The notes under the pieces are model-generated. The model ran no database searches. It was not told the DNA's origin and saw only the letters and a list, made by a program, of their open reading frames with translations. A stretch of DNA of 64,000 nucleotides from Sipunculus nudus (taxonomy: Eukaryota > Annelida > Sipuncula > Golfingiida > Sipunculidae), in NCBI GenBank assembly GCA_026874595.1, contig CM049314.1, forward strand, positions 75,032,300 to 75,096,299. Direction: 5' to 3'. Shown piece after piece: positions 45,692-58,131 of this stretch. The first letter of the stretch is position 1. Every line of letters begins with the position of its first letter. The position numbers and the translations under genes were made by a program.

Positions 45692-48600
45692 AGCGAACCT
45701 GTGAGCTTATGCGATGGTGTGGTGTCATCCGGCTTCCGTCAGCTGTCGTCCGTCGTCTGTACGTTAACCCATACTATCTTGAAAATGGCAAGAGGTGGCA
45801 TCACGAAATTTTATTTTAAATATTAGTCATCTAAAAAACTATATTGGATTTTGCTTATTTTTTGGCTAACTGCATTTTCTTAGAGTTTAAAGGGAAAAAG
45901 CTAAAAAAGCTTTAAAAATCTTCTTCTCCGAAACTGTTCAGCCAAATTGCCCAATATTTAACAGAAATGATTCCTTGAATAATCTTTCTCAAGTTTGTTC
46001 GAATGGTTTAAGTTCGGTGATTTTGGCCGAGTTACAGGAAGTTGAACTTAGTCATCTGTCCAAAAAAGCATACTAAAATGACAGTCTCAGAAACAGCCAG
46101 AGCTATCATCACCAATTTTTTTGCCAGTGTTGGTCACATGAGTCATATATGAAATTCAGGTATTGGTGGCGCCACCTGAATTGACCTATTTTTGTACGGG
46201 GGTCATTGGTCATCTGTATATTAATCCATAATTTCTCAGGAATAGCAGGAGTTACCATTCCCAGATTTTATGCAATAATCTGTCACATATCAAATTTTGT
46301 GGGATTCAGCTTATTTTTTTGCTATCTGCATTTACTTAGATTTTATAAGGAAAAAGCCGACAATATTTTAAAAGTCGTCTTCTTGTAGACAGTCCAGCCA
46401 AATTGTTAAATATTTTACATAAATGATCCCAGAGGCAAGCCCTCTCAAGTTTGTTCAAATGGTTTGCATTTGATGAATTTTAGTGGAGTTACACAAATTT
46501 GAACGGTCATTCGGCCAAGTAAGCATACTGACATAGTACTCTCAGAAATGACAGAAGCTAGCATTACCAGGTATTGTGCAAATGTTGGTCACATGACTCA
46601 TATTTGAAGTTGCAGATTTAGTGGTGCCACCTACATTGACCTGTTTTTTATGGGCAAAAAAACTCATAATTTTAGCCTCTTTCAGCTTAATGATGAAACT
46701 GTCAAGTTGAACTGTTCAATTTTTCAAAAGAATTATCCTAGGACATGGTTGTTGATTTTTGGTTGAGTTGTGAAAAGCTTAAGTTGGTCTTATGGCCATT
46801 ATTATGTCTTTTTCAAACTGAGGACTGCAATAGTGTTCTTCTACAAAATTATTATTTCAGTTATATCTTCTGTAACATTGCACAAAAATTATTCTTAGGT
46901 GGCCTTTGTTCAAGTTTACTAGAATGATTTTTGGCAGAACTATTGGACCTTAAACAATGAAAGTACTGCATCTTTTATTATTCTAGATATTTTGATAAAA
47001 AGTTTATGCATATGTCGGCTTGAAAAAAGAAATTTTAACCAAAGTCTTTCAGTATGTGTAAACAGATATACCAACAGGCCAAGATTGAATCTGTATCTTT
47101 AAAAAGGTTGAAAAACTGCCAACTGTTTCAGATTAGGGAACAGATCAAGAGTTTATTCAGTGCAGCCAGATATAGGTCAAGAGTTCACTCAGTGCAGCCA
47201 AGCACATGGCATGTGATCACCTCATGGGTGACATGTGAACACCTCATGGGCACCATGTGATCACTTCATGGGTGTCAAGCCCCTCAGGGCAGGGCTCCTG
47301 CATGAGCTTATGCAATGGTGTGGCTACTATTTTAGATTTGGCAACGAGCTAGAGGTCAGTCTGGATCTATTTATAGCTTTGGCAGACTGCCAACTGTATC
47401 AGATTAGGCAACAGGTCAAGAGTTCACTCAGTGCAGCCAGGTATGGGTCAGGAGTTTACTCAGTGCAGTAGCTGTATTCTATTTATAGCTTTGGCAGACT
47501 GCCAACTGTGTCAGATTATGCAACAGGTCAAGAGTTCACTCAGTGCAGCCAGGTACAGGTCAAAATTTCACTCAGTCTAGCCAGGTGCAGGTCATGAGTT
47601 CACTCAGTGCAGTTGTCTGAGCAAGCAATTTGTCACAGTTCACTCGGGGCAACAGACTTTCTCACCTAAGCCTGGTCAGCCCCATGCATCAGACTCAAGG
47701 TAAGTTTGATGTATTGGCCTAATATTTTGACCTGTCTATGTGTCTTTGATGGCTTTCTCGCTCACAAGACAGGTGTCGCCACCTACCATGACTTTTGCAC
47801 ACGTTTTTCCAGAATTTCAGCAGTGATGTTTGTGTAATTGTTTCTTATTCAAAATGTTTAGTACTTGCATAGTTCATATACATGAAAAGTAATGGTCCAG
47901 CATTGAAGTATTATACCTGAATATGTCAGCTTTAAGAAAAACATTTTAGCCAAAGTCTTTCAGTATGTGTAAACCGATTTACCAGCAGGCCAAGAATGTG
48001 TCTGTATTTTTAAATAGGTTGAGAAACTGCCAACTGTTTCAGATTTTGCAACAGATCAAGAGTTCATTCAGTGCAGCCAGATATAGGTCAAGAGTTCAAT
48101 CAGTGCAGCAAAGCACAAGGCATGTGATCACCTCATTGGTGACATATGAACACCTCATGGGCACCATGTGATCACCTCATGGGTGTCATGCCCCTCAGGG
48201 CTGCATGTGGAGCCAATCTGTGAGCTTATGCAATGGTTTATGCAGATTTGGAAACAGGCCAAAGGTCAGTCTGGATCTATTTATAGCTAGGGTTGGCAGA
48301 CTGCCCAGTGCATCAGATTTGGCACCAAAGTTCAGCCTGGATCTATTTATAGCTTTGGCAGACTGCCAACTGTGTCAGATTATGCAACAAGCCAAGAGTT
48401 CATTCAGTGCAGCCAGGTACAGGTCAAAAGTTCACTCAGTCTAGCCAGGTGCAGGTCATGAGTTCACTCAGTGCAGTAGCCTGAGCCAGCAAATTTGTCA
48501 AAGTTTACTCGGGCCAACTGCCTTTCTCACCTAAGCCTGGTCAGCCCCATGCATCAGACTCAAGGTAAGTTTGATGTATTGGCCTGATATTTTGACCTGT

Positions 48601-49082
48601 CTATGTGTCTTTAATGGCTTTCACAAGACAGGTGTCGCAACCTACAGTGGATTTTGCACAGTGTATGTGTCAGGTTATTTCTACAGAGTAATTTGAAATA
48701 TCAGCCTGAAATTGGGCATATTTATACATATCAAATAGCTTTGTTGTATACAAGACTGGTGGTGCCACCTACAATAATTTTTGCACAGTGTGTGCCCCTG
48801 CTTATATCTCAGGAGCAGTTTGATATATCAGTCTGAAATTGGGCATATGTATATATCTCTGATAGCTTCATTGTATACAAGACTGGTGGTGCCAGCTACA
48901 ATCATTTTGTGTTGTGTGCACCCATGCCAGTATTTCAGCAGTGATGTTTGTTTAATTGTTCCTTATTCAAAATGTTTAGTCCTTGCATTGTTCATATATA
49001 TGAGAAGTAATGGTCCAGCATTGAAGCATTATACCTGATGTATTTCCCAATGCACAGGTTCGCATATGGCCTGTAGGCCTTG
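45692..49082 (+). mobile_element. Family E/D element copy 2, uninterrupted
   Basis: It runs from AGCGAACCTGTGAGCTTATGCGATGGTGTGG to AGGCCTGTAGGCCTTG, followed by T. It shows what copy 1 looked like before family C landed in it. The right half is internally duplicated: 'CAAAGTCTTTCAGTATGTGTAAAC' occurs at about 47039 and 47952, ~910 bp apart. A GGTGGCGCCACC site lies at 46167. No coding sequence. Confidence 0.8.
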
Positions 49083-49204
49083 TTTTTTTTTTATAAAATC
49101 ATCAAGGGATGACCTTTAGTCTATAAATTAAAGGTCAGTTGGGTGATTGGATTCCTTTAAGGCTATTTGTAATATATTTGAGTTTTTGTTTACCTACCAA
49201 TTTT

Positions 49205-52200
49205 TTACTTGAGATCACTGGACTCAGACTTGTACTTGAGGTTACTGGACTCAGACTTGTACTTGAGGTTACTGGACTCAGACTTGTACTTGAGGTTACT
49301 GGACTCAGACTTGTACTTGAGGTTACTGGACTCAGACTTGTACTTGAGGTTACTGGACAGACTTGTACGTGAGGTTACTGGGCTCAGACTTGTACTTGAG
49401 GTTACTGGACTCAGACTTGTACTTGAGGTTACTGGACTCAGACTTGTACTTGAGGTTACTGGACTCAGACTTGTACTTGAGGTTACTGGACTCAGACTTT
49501 TTCTTGAGGTTACTGGACTCAGACTTATACTTGAGGTTACTGGACTCAGACTTGTACTTGAGGTTACTGGACTCAATCTTGTACTTGAGGTTACTGGACT
49601 CGGACTTGTACTTGAGGTTACTGGACTCGGACTTGTACTTGAGGTTACTGGACTCAGACTTGTACTTGAGGTTACTGGACTCAGACTTTTTCTTGAGGTT
49701 ACTGGACTCAGACTTTTTCTTGAGGTTACTGGACTCAGACTTGTACTTGAGGTTACTGGACTCAGACTTTTTCTTGAGGTTACTGGACTCAGACTTGTAC
49801 TTGAGGTTACTGGACTCGGACTTGTACTTGAGGTTACTGGACTCAGACTTTTTCTTGAGGTTACTGGACTCAGACTTGTACTTGAGGTTACTGGACTCAG
49901 ACTTGTACTTTAGGTTACTGGACTCAGACTTGTACTTGAGCTTACTGGACTCAGACTTGTACTTGAGGTTACTGGACTCAGACTTGTACTTGAGGTTACT
50001 GGACTCAGACTTGTACTTGAGGTTACTGGACTCAGACTTGTACTTTAGGTTACTGGACTCAGACTTGTACTTGAGCTTACTGGACTCAGACTTGTACTTG
50101 AGGTTACTGGACTCAGACTTGTACTTGAGGTTACTGGACTCAGACTTTTTCTTGAGGTTACTGGACTCAGACTTGTACTTGAGGTTACTGGACTCAGACT
50201 TGTACTTGAGGTTACTGGACTCAGACTTGTACTTGAGGTTACTGGACTCAGACTTGTACTTGAGGTTACTGGACTCAGACTTGTACTTGAGGTTACTGGA
50301 CTCAGACTTGTACTTGAGGTTACTGGACTCAGACTTGTACTTGAGGTTACTGGACTCAGACTTGTACTTTAGGTTACTGGACTCAGACTTTTACTTGAGC
50401 TTAATGGACTCAGACTTGTACTTGAGGTTACTGGACTCAGACTTGTACTTGAGGGTTACTGGACTCAGACTTGTACTTGAGCTTACTGGACTCAGACTTG
50501 TACTTGGGGTTACTGGACTTAAACTTGTATTTGAGGGTACTGGACTCAGACTTGTACTTGAGGTTACTGGACTCAGACTTGTACTTGAGGTTACTGGACT
50601 CAGACTTGTACTTGAGGTTACTGGACTCAGACTTGTACTTGAGGTTACTGGACTCAGACTTGTACTTGAGCTTACTGGACTCAGACTTGTACTTGAGGTT
50701 ACTGGACTCAGACTTGTACTTGAGGTTACTGGACTCAGACTTGTACTTGAGGTTACTGGACTCAGACTTGTACTTGAGCTTAATGGACTCAGACTTGTAC
50801 TTGAGGTTACTGGACTCAGACTTGTACTTGAGGATTACTGGACTCAGACTTGTACTTGAGCTTACTGGACTCAGACTTGTACTTGAGGTTACTGGACTTA
50901 AACTTGTATTTGAGGGTGCTGGACTCAGACTTGTACTTGAGGTTACTGGACTCAGACTTGTACTTGAGGTTACTGGACTCAGACTTGTACTTGAGGTTAC
51001 TGGACTCAGACTTGTACTTGAGGTTACTGGACTCAGACTTGTACTTGAGGTTACTGGACTCAGACTTTTTCTTGAGGTTACTGGACTCAGACTTTTTCTT
51101 GAGGTTACTGGACTCAGACTTATACTTGAGGTTACTGGACTCAGACTTGTACTTGAGGTTACTGGACTCAATCTTGTACTTGAGGTTACTGGACTCGGAC
51201 TTGTACTTGAGGTTACTGGACTCGGACTTGTACTTGAGGTTACTGGACTCAGACTTGTACTTGAGGTTACTGGACTCAGACTTTTTCTTGAGGTTACTGG
51301 ACTCAGACTTTTTCTTGAGGTTACTGGACTCAGACTTGTACTTGAGGTTACTGGACTCAGACTTGTACTTGAGGTTACTGGACTTAAACTTGTACTTGAG
51401 GGTACTGGACTCAGACTTGTACTTGAGGTTACTGGGCTCAGACTTGTACTTGAGGTTACTGGACTCAGACTTTTTCTTGAGGTTACTGGACTCAGACTTG
51501 TACTTGAGGTTACTGGACTCAGACTTGTACTTGAGGTTACTGGACTCAGACTTTTTCTTGAGGTTACTGGACTCAGACTTTTTCTTGAGGTTACTGGACT
51601 CAGACTCATACTTGAGGTTACTGGACTCAGACTTGTACTTGAGGTTACTGGACTCAATCTTGTACTTGAGGTTACTGGACTCGGATTTGTACTTGAGGTT
51701 ACTGGACTCGGACTTGTACTTGAGGTTACTGGACTCAGACTTGTACTTGAGGTTACTGGACTCAGACTTTTTCTTGAGGTTACTGGACTCAGACTTTTTC
51801 TTGAGGTTACTGGACTCAGACTTGTACTAGAGGTTACTGGACTCAGACTTTTTCTTGAGGTTACTGGACTCAGACTTGTACTTGAGGTTACTGGACTCGG
51901 ACTTGTACTTGAGGTTACTGGACTCAGACTTTTTCTTGAGGTTACTGGACTCAGACTTGTACTTGAGGTTACTGGACTCAGACTTGTACTTTAGGTTACT
52001 GGACTCAGACTTGTACTTGAGCTTACTGGACTCAGACTTGTACTTGAGGTTACTGGACTCAGACTTGTACTTGAGGTTACTGGACTCAGACTTGTACTTT
52101 AGGTTACTGGACTCAGACTTGTACTTGAGGTTACTGGACTCAGACTTGTACTTTAGGTTACTGGACTCAGACTTGTACTTGAGCTTACTGGACTCAGACT

Positions 52201-55200
52201 TGTACTTGAGGTTACTGGACTCAGACTTGTACTTGAGGTTACTGGACTCAGACTTTTTCTTGAGGTTACTGGACTCAGACTTGTACTTGAGGTTACTGGA
52301 CTCAGACTTGTACTTGAGGTTACTGGACTCAGACTTGTACTTGAGGTTACTGGACTCAGACTTGTACTTGAGGTTACTGGACTCAGACTTGTACTTGAGG
52401 TTACTGGACTCAGACTTTTTCTTGAGGTTACTGGACTCAGACTTTTTCTTGAGGTTACTGGACTCAGACTTGTACTTGAGGTTACTGGACTCAGACTTGT
52501 ACTTGAGGTTACTGGACTTAAACTTGTACTTGAGGGTACTGGACTCAGACTTGTACTTGAGGTTACTGGGCTCAGACTTGTACTTGAGGTTACTGGACTC
52601 AGACTTTTTCTTGAGGTTACTGGACTCAGACTTGTACTTGAGGTTACTGGACTCAGACTTGTACTTGAGGTTACTGGACTCAGACTTTTTCTTGAGGTTA
52701 CTGGACTCAGACTTTTTCTTGAGGTTACTGGACTCAGACTTATACTTGAGGTTACTGGACTCAGACTTGTACTTGAGGTTACTGGACTCAATCTTGTACT
52801 TGAGGTTACTGGACTCGGACTTGTACTTGAGGTTACTGGACTCGGACTTGTACTTGAGGTTACTGGACTCAGACTTGTACTTGAGGTTACTGGACTCAGA
52901 CTTTTTCTTGAGGTTACTGGACTCAGACTTTTTCTTGAGGTTACTGGACTCAGACTTGTACTAGAGGTTACTGGACTCAGACTTTTTCTTGAGGTTACTG
53001 GACTCAGACTTGTACTTGAGGTTACTGGACTCGGACTTGTACTTGAGGTTACTGGACTCAGACTTTTTCTTGAGGTTACTGGACTCAGACTTGTACTTGA
53101 GGTTACTGGACTCAGACTTGTACTTTAGGTTACTGGACTCAGACTTGTACTTGAGCTTACTGGACTCAGACTTGTACTTGAGGTTACTGGACTCAGACTT
53201 GTACTTGAGGTTACTGGACTCAGACTTGTACTTTAGGTTACTGGACTCAGACTTGTACTTGAGGTTACTGGACTCAGACTTGTACTTTAGGTTACTGGAC
53301 TCAGACTTGTACTTGAGCTTACTGGACTCAGACTTGTACTTGAGGTTACTGGACTCAGACTTGTACTTGAGGTTACTGGACTCAGACTTTTTCTTGAGGT
53401 TACTGGACTCAGACTTGTACTTGAGGTTACTGGACTCAGACTTGTACTTGAGGTTACTGGACTCAGACTTGTACTTGAGGTTACTGGACTCAGACTTGTA
53501 CTTGAGGTTACTGGACTCAGACTTGTACTTGAGGTTACTGGACTCAGACTTGTACTTGAGGTTACTGTACTCAGACTTGTACTTTAGGTTACTGGACTCA
53601 GACTTGTACTTGAGCTTACTGGACTCAGACTTGTACTTGAGGTTACTGGACTCAGACTTGTACTTGAGGGTTACTGGACTCAGACTTGTACTTGAGCTTA
53701 CTGGACTCAGACTTGTACTTGAGGTTACTGGACTTAAACTTGTACTTGAGGGTACTGGACTCAGACTTGTACTTGAGGTTACAGGACTCAGACTTGTACT
53801 TGAGGTTACTGGACTCAGACTTGTACTTGAGGTTACTGGACTCAGACTTGTACTTGAGGTTACTGGACTCAGACTTGTGCTTGAGCTTACTGGACTCAGA
53901 CTTGTACTTGAGGTTACTGGACTCAGACTTGTACTTGAGGTTACTGGACTCAGACTTGTACTTGAGGTTACTGGACTCAGACTTTTTCTTGAGGTTACTG
54001 GACTCAGACTTTTTCTTGAGGTTACTGGACTCAGACTTGTACTTGAGGTTACTGGACTCAGACTTGTACTTGAGGTTACTGGACTTAAACTTGTACTTGA
54101 GGGTACTGGACTCAGACTTGTACTTGAGGTTACTGGGCTCAGACTTGTACTTGAGGTTACTGGACTCAGACTTTTTCTTGAGGTTACTGGACTCAGACTT
54201 GTACTTGAGGTTACTGGACTCAGACTTGTACTTGAGGTTACTGGACTCAGACTTTTTCTTGAGGTTACTGGACTCAGACTTTTTCTTGAGGTTACTGGAC
54301 TCAGACTTATACTTGAGGTTACTGGACTCAGACTTGTACTTGAGGTTACTGGACTCAATCTTGTACTTGAGGTTACTGGACTCGGACTTGTACTTGAGGT
54401 TACTGGACTCGGACTTGTACTTGAGGTTACTGGACTCAGACTTGTACTTGAGGTTACTGGACTCAGACTTTTTCTTGAGGTTACTGGACTCAGACTTTTT
54501 CTTGAGGTTACTGGACTCAGACTTGTACTTGAGGTTACTGGACTCGGACTTGTACTTGAGGTTACTGGACTCAGACTTGTACTTGAGGTTACTGGACTCA
54601 GACTTTTTCTTGAGGTTACTGGACTCAGACTTTTTCTTGAGGTTACTGGACTCAGACTTGTACTAGAGGTTACTGGACTCAGACTTTTTCTTGAGGTTAC
54701 TGGACTCAGACTTGTACTTGAGGTTACTGGACTCGGACTTGTACTTGAGGTTACTGGACTCAGACTTTTTCTTGAGGTTACTGGACTCAGACTTGTACTT
54801 GAGGTTACTGGACTCAGACTTGTACTTTAGGTTACTGGACTCAGACTTGTACTTGAGCTTACTGGACTCAGACTTGTACTTGAGGTTACTGGACTCAGAC
54901 TTGTACTTGAGGTTACTGGACTCAGACTTGTACTTTAGGTTACTGGACTCAGACTTGTACTTGAGGTTACTGGACTCAGACTTGTACTTTAGGTTACTGG
55001 ACTCAGACTTGTACTTGAGCTTACTGGACTCAGACTTGTACTTGAGGTTACTGGACTCAGACTTGTACTTGAGGTTACTGGACTCAGACTTTTTCTTGAG
55101 GTTACTGGACTCAGACTTGTACTTGAGGTTACTGGACTCAGACTTGTACTTGAGGTTACTGGACTCAGACTTGTACTTGAGGTTACTGGACTCAGACTTG

Positions 55201-55645
55201 TACTTGAGCTTACTGGACTCAGACTTGTACTTGAGGTTACTGGACTCAGACTTGTACTTGAGGTTACTGTACTCAGACTTGTACTTGAGGTTACTGGACT
55301 CAGACTTGTACTTGAGGTTACTGGACTCAGACTTGTACTTGAGGTTACTGGACTCAGACTTGTACTTGAGGGTTACTGGACTCAGACTTGTACTTGAGCT
55401 TACTGGACTCAGACTTGTACTTGAGGTTACTGGACTTAAACTTGTACTTGAGGGTACTGGACTCAGACTTGTACTTGAGGTTACAGGACTCAGACTTGTA
55501 CTTGAGGTTACTGGACTCAGACTTGTACTTGAGGTTACTGGACTCAGACTTGTACTTGAGGTTACTGGACTCAGACTTGTGCTTGAGGTTACTGGACTCA
55601 GACTTGTACTTGAGGTTACTGGACTCAGACTTGTACTTGGACTTG
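49205..55645. repeat. 27-bp minisatellite, ~6.4 kb, about 238 units
   Basis: The unit is GAGGTTACTGGACTCAGA + CTTGTACTT (27 bp, 9 codons). Variant units (CTTTTTCTT, TTAAACTTG, CTTTAGG, GAGCTTACT, CTCGGAC) are arranged in repeating blocks. A unique TAG variant at 51828 recurs at 52962, exactly 42 units (1134 bp) later, and again at 54664, 63 units plus 1 bp later. Rare one-base insertions (GAGGGTTACT, GAGGATTACT) shift the frame. Because 27 is a multiple of 3, very long frames are open on both strands; none looks like a selected protein. Unrelated short sequence with an A/T bias lies between 49083 and 49205. Confidence 0.95.
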
Positions 55646-56330
55646 AGATATCAATAAAGCTGAAATCATCTTTAGTCCAGCCGGGAAATGCTCTCTCAGA
55701 TACTATAAGACATAAACTACTAAAAGAAAGACCAATCTTCAGGTCCGCACTGGGAGCTTAATGTAATTAAACATTCAAGAAAACTGAGTAAACTGATATA
55801 AAAATAAACATGAAAATTCTAATTCATGGAAATTAGCATCGGACTTGGACTTCAATTTAGGTTCCAAATTACGCGTATATTGGAGAAGGTGGACTTGTCT
55901 TTGAACAACAAGCACTCAGACTTGGACTTGGATTCAAGTAGCCTTTTAAGAGTTCAAGAATATTGTTACCAGTACATATACCTCTATTATTTGTTCATTT
56001 TGACTGAAATATATTCCAAAGATCTAGTGTCTGTAATGATATTGTATGGATTGACTTGAACTTTGGTATGTACTATGGTCAGTGAGATCTTAGTGAGTTG
56101 TTTAAAACATGTGATGCAGTCTAAATATTGTTTTTTTGTACAAATAAAAATGCTATTTTTTGACAGAAAAACAGTATAAGCCCAAATGTCATATTTTTTA
56201 TTAAATCAGAAAATGTGCTCCACTCAGCCATAAAAATGGAATTTTGATGCGGACAGGGGCCTTAACCATTCACCTATGCATCTATATATCACAATACAAA
56301 CTTAAATATTGCATAGAATGTTAGCTTTAT
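55646..56330. other. Right flank of the minisatellite, with unit-like traces
   Basis: No gene is supported. Pieces such as 'GGACTTGGACTTCAATTTAGG' (about 55844) and 'CACTCAGACTTGGACTTGGA' (about 55914) resemble the 27-bp unit and may be diverged old units or the seed from which the array grew. An ORF at 55826-56059 (77 codons) is unrecognised. Confidence 0.45.
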
Positions 56331-56545
56331 ATGTATTATGTAATATACGCTTTCTTTGTATTCACATGTGTGTCATATTGTGAATGAAGTACTGTAATGC
56401 TAGCTTAATATGTATCGTGTATCATATTGTGAGTGAAGTACTGTAATGCTGGCTTTATATGTATTGTGTATCATATTGTGAGTGAAGTACTGTAATGTTA
56501 GCTTTATATGTATTGTGTATCATATTGTGAGTTAAGTAATGTATT
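56330..56545. repeat. 49-bp tandem repeat, about 4 units
   Basis: The unit contains TGTATCATATTGTGAGTGAA then GTACTGTAATGCTRGCTTTATATGTATTG. Starts of ATCATATTG lie at 56421, 56470 and 56519, exactly 49 bp apart, with a first diverged unit near 56372. Confidence 0.85.
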
Positions 56546-56643
56546 GTGATCCAGATTTTATCATGAGATATTGATAGTAACAATACGAGCCGGGGCTGTG
56601 TATCCCCGTCAACTCATGAGATGATTTGATTCACAATACATTA
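56537..56643. repeat. 107-bp foldback (small MITE-like) sequence
   Basis: TAATGTATTGTGATCC... at the left and its inverted copy ...ATTCACAATACATTA at the right form arms of about 31 bp ending in CATGAG/CTCATGAG. The centre contains GCCGGGGCTGTGTATCCCCG, itself hairpin-like. It overlaps the last unit of the 49-bp repeat. Confidence 0.7.
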
Positions 56644-56913
56644 GAGAAATACAGAAATTATTTTGCATCCTTATACCTTACATATTGATACCAAATAAAC
56701 AAATAACTGTACTGCATGTTGAATGTACTGCATGTTTTGTTTTAAATTTGGTTCAGTGGCTTTAGTGTGCTAATGTATTATGTGGAATAAGCAATGTTTT
56801 TTGGGCCCCTAGTGGCTTTTACAATAAACCAATAACTTGAATAAGAACACAGCAAATTACTGTATAACAAATATTAAAGTCCAGTCTAGTTAAAGAGTGT
56901 TTTATTCATTTTT
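56644..56913. other. Unassigned sequence
   Basis: AT-rich, no feature seen other than a short direct repeat of GTACTGCATGTT near 56710-56735. Confidence 0.5.
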
Positions 56914-57520
56914 AGCTCAGCTGAATGAAAGTCATCTGAGCTATTGAGATCACCCTTTGTACATCGTCTGTCTGTCTGTTAACTGGGCACAAATTGTAAC
57001 TGCTGGACCCAGATTCTTCTAACTCGACATCCAGGAATGTCCATGTAAAATCTCTTTGGAATCCTGAAATTAGGTCTCTGTTACCCATATCCTCTTGAGA
57101 TTTTGGGCTCAGAGAACCCCCGCCCCCCCCCCCCCAGAATAAATAAAAATTTGTTACAGAAGCTCCAGTATCTGAACAATTAATGCAAAATATTCTGTGC
57201 ATGCACATTAATCATGGAGTGTTTCATCAGTTCCTGCAGACTGGTGTCGCCACCTGGATTTTTTTTTTTTGCAAATTTAACACATTTTTTTTCTCTTTTT
57301 TGAGACCTTCAAAGATGCGGTTGACTGTTAACAGGGCACAAATCGTAATCATTGCACCTAGAATCTTCTAACTTGACATTAAGGTCCGAGTTACCATATC
57401 CTCCGAGCTAAGCTTCAGTTGAATAGGGGATACCACCTAAAAAATTTGCATTCAGATGATAAAATTTGTTTTGTGAATGGCTTCTAAGTCAGCTTAGCAT
57501 CATGAACCATGGGTCACTTG
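56914..57520 (+). mobile_element. Family C element copy 2, short and complete
   Basis: It begins AGCTCAGCTGAATGAAAGTCATC and ends GTCAGCTTAGCATCATGAACCATGGGTCACTTG, followed by TT. It has about 1.5 repeat units, a C run at 57123-57135 and a GGTGTCGCCACC site at 57243. At 607 bp it shows the minimal form of the family that is enlarged by tandem repeats at 25-39 kb. Confidence 0.8.
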
Positions 57521-57677
57521 TTTGCTATTTCTATATCTCTGTTTGTGACTATGAGATTCAAGAACTGGTACTTCAAGTTGATACTAAATTTTGATAACTT
57601 ATTCCAAATAACAAATTTAGCAGCTTACATGTTTTATAGTTTTAAAAGGAGATCAGCAGTAATTGAAAATTAGACAT
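57521..57677. other. Unassigned short sequence
   Basis: AT-rich sequence before the LTR. Nothing is recognised. Confidence 0.5.
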
Positions 57678-57856
57678 TGTTATATTATCAAACAAAACAT
57701 TTAAGCATTGATCCCCGATCATAGTGTATATGTGCATGCACAACTCTCTCTCTTCTCAATATGTCAGCCTCCTGTGGAGCACGCTCGAGTTCACTGTATC
57801 TGTTTTAATAAAGTCCTATGTTACGTCCATGACAGTGTCAGTGAAATATTACAACA
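57678..57856 (+). repeat. 5' LTR of Gypsy element 3 (179 bp)
   Basis: It begins TGTTATATTATC and ends ATATTACAACA. An AATAAAG signal lies at about 57807. The length equals that of Gypsy element 2's LTR (179 bp), and TGGTGGCAGTGGCG, a primer-binding-like site starting TGG, follows directly. The 3' LTR lies outside the window, so the left border is inferred. Confidence 0.7.
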
Positions 57857-58131
57857 TGGTGGCAGTGGCGAAGATAGCTGGGACCCATTGCCAATAGATA
57901 CGGACTATTTTCAAAGCGGACAAGCGCGAGCAGCATTTCACTTACCAGCGGACGGCGGCTGTCAGTGACACCAGCCATTTCCCGCCAATTGCATTTTGCC
58001 GAGTACAGGTCTGTGCGTACAGTGTTTTAAAACCCGTTAGGGGGATATCAGTGACTATCTTACATACAAAGTGACATACACAGCAACTAAAAACAGTGTT
58101 TAGTGACTTTATCAGTGTACAGTGTACAATC

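Noticed and set aside
49205-55761. Frames of up to 613 codons on both strands (LDSDLYLRL, VTGLRLVLE, SPVTSSTSL-type repeats) as giant repeat proteins
   Set aside because: The 27-bp unit length keeps several frames open on both strands at once; frames drift at one-base insertions and there is no start context, flanking domain or splice signal that singles out one frame.
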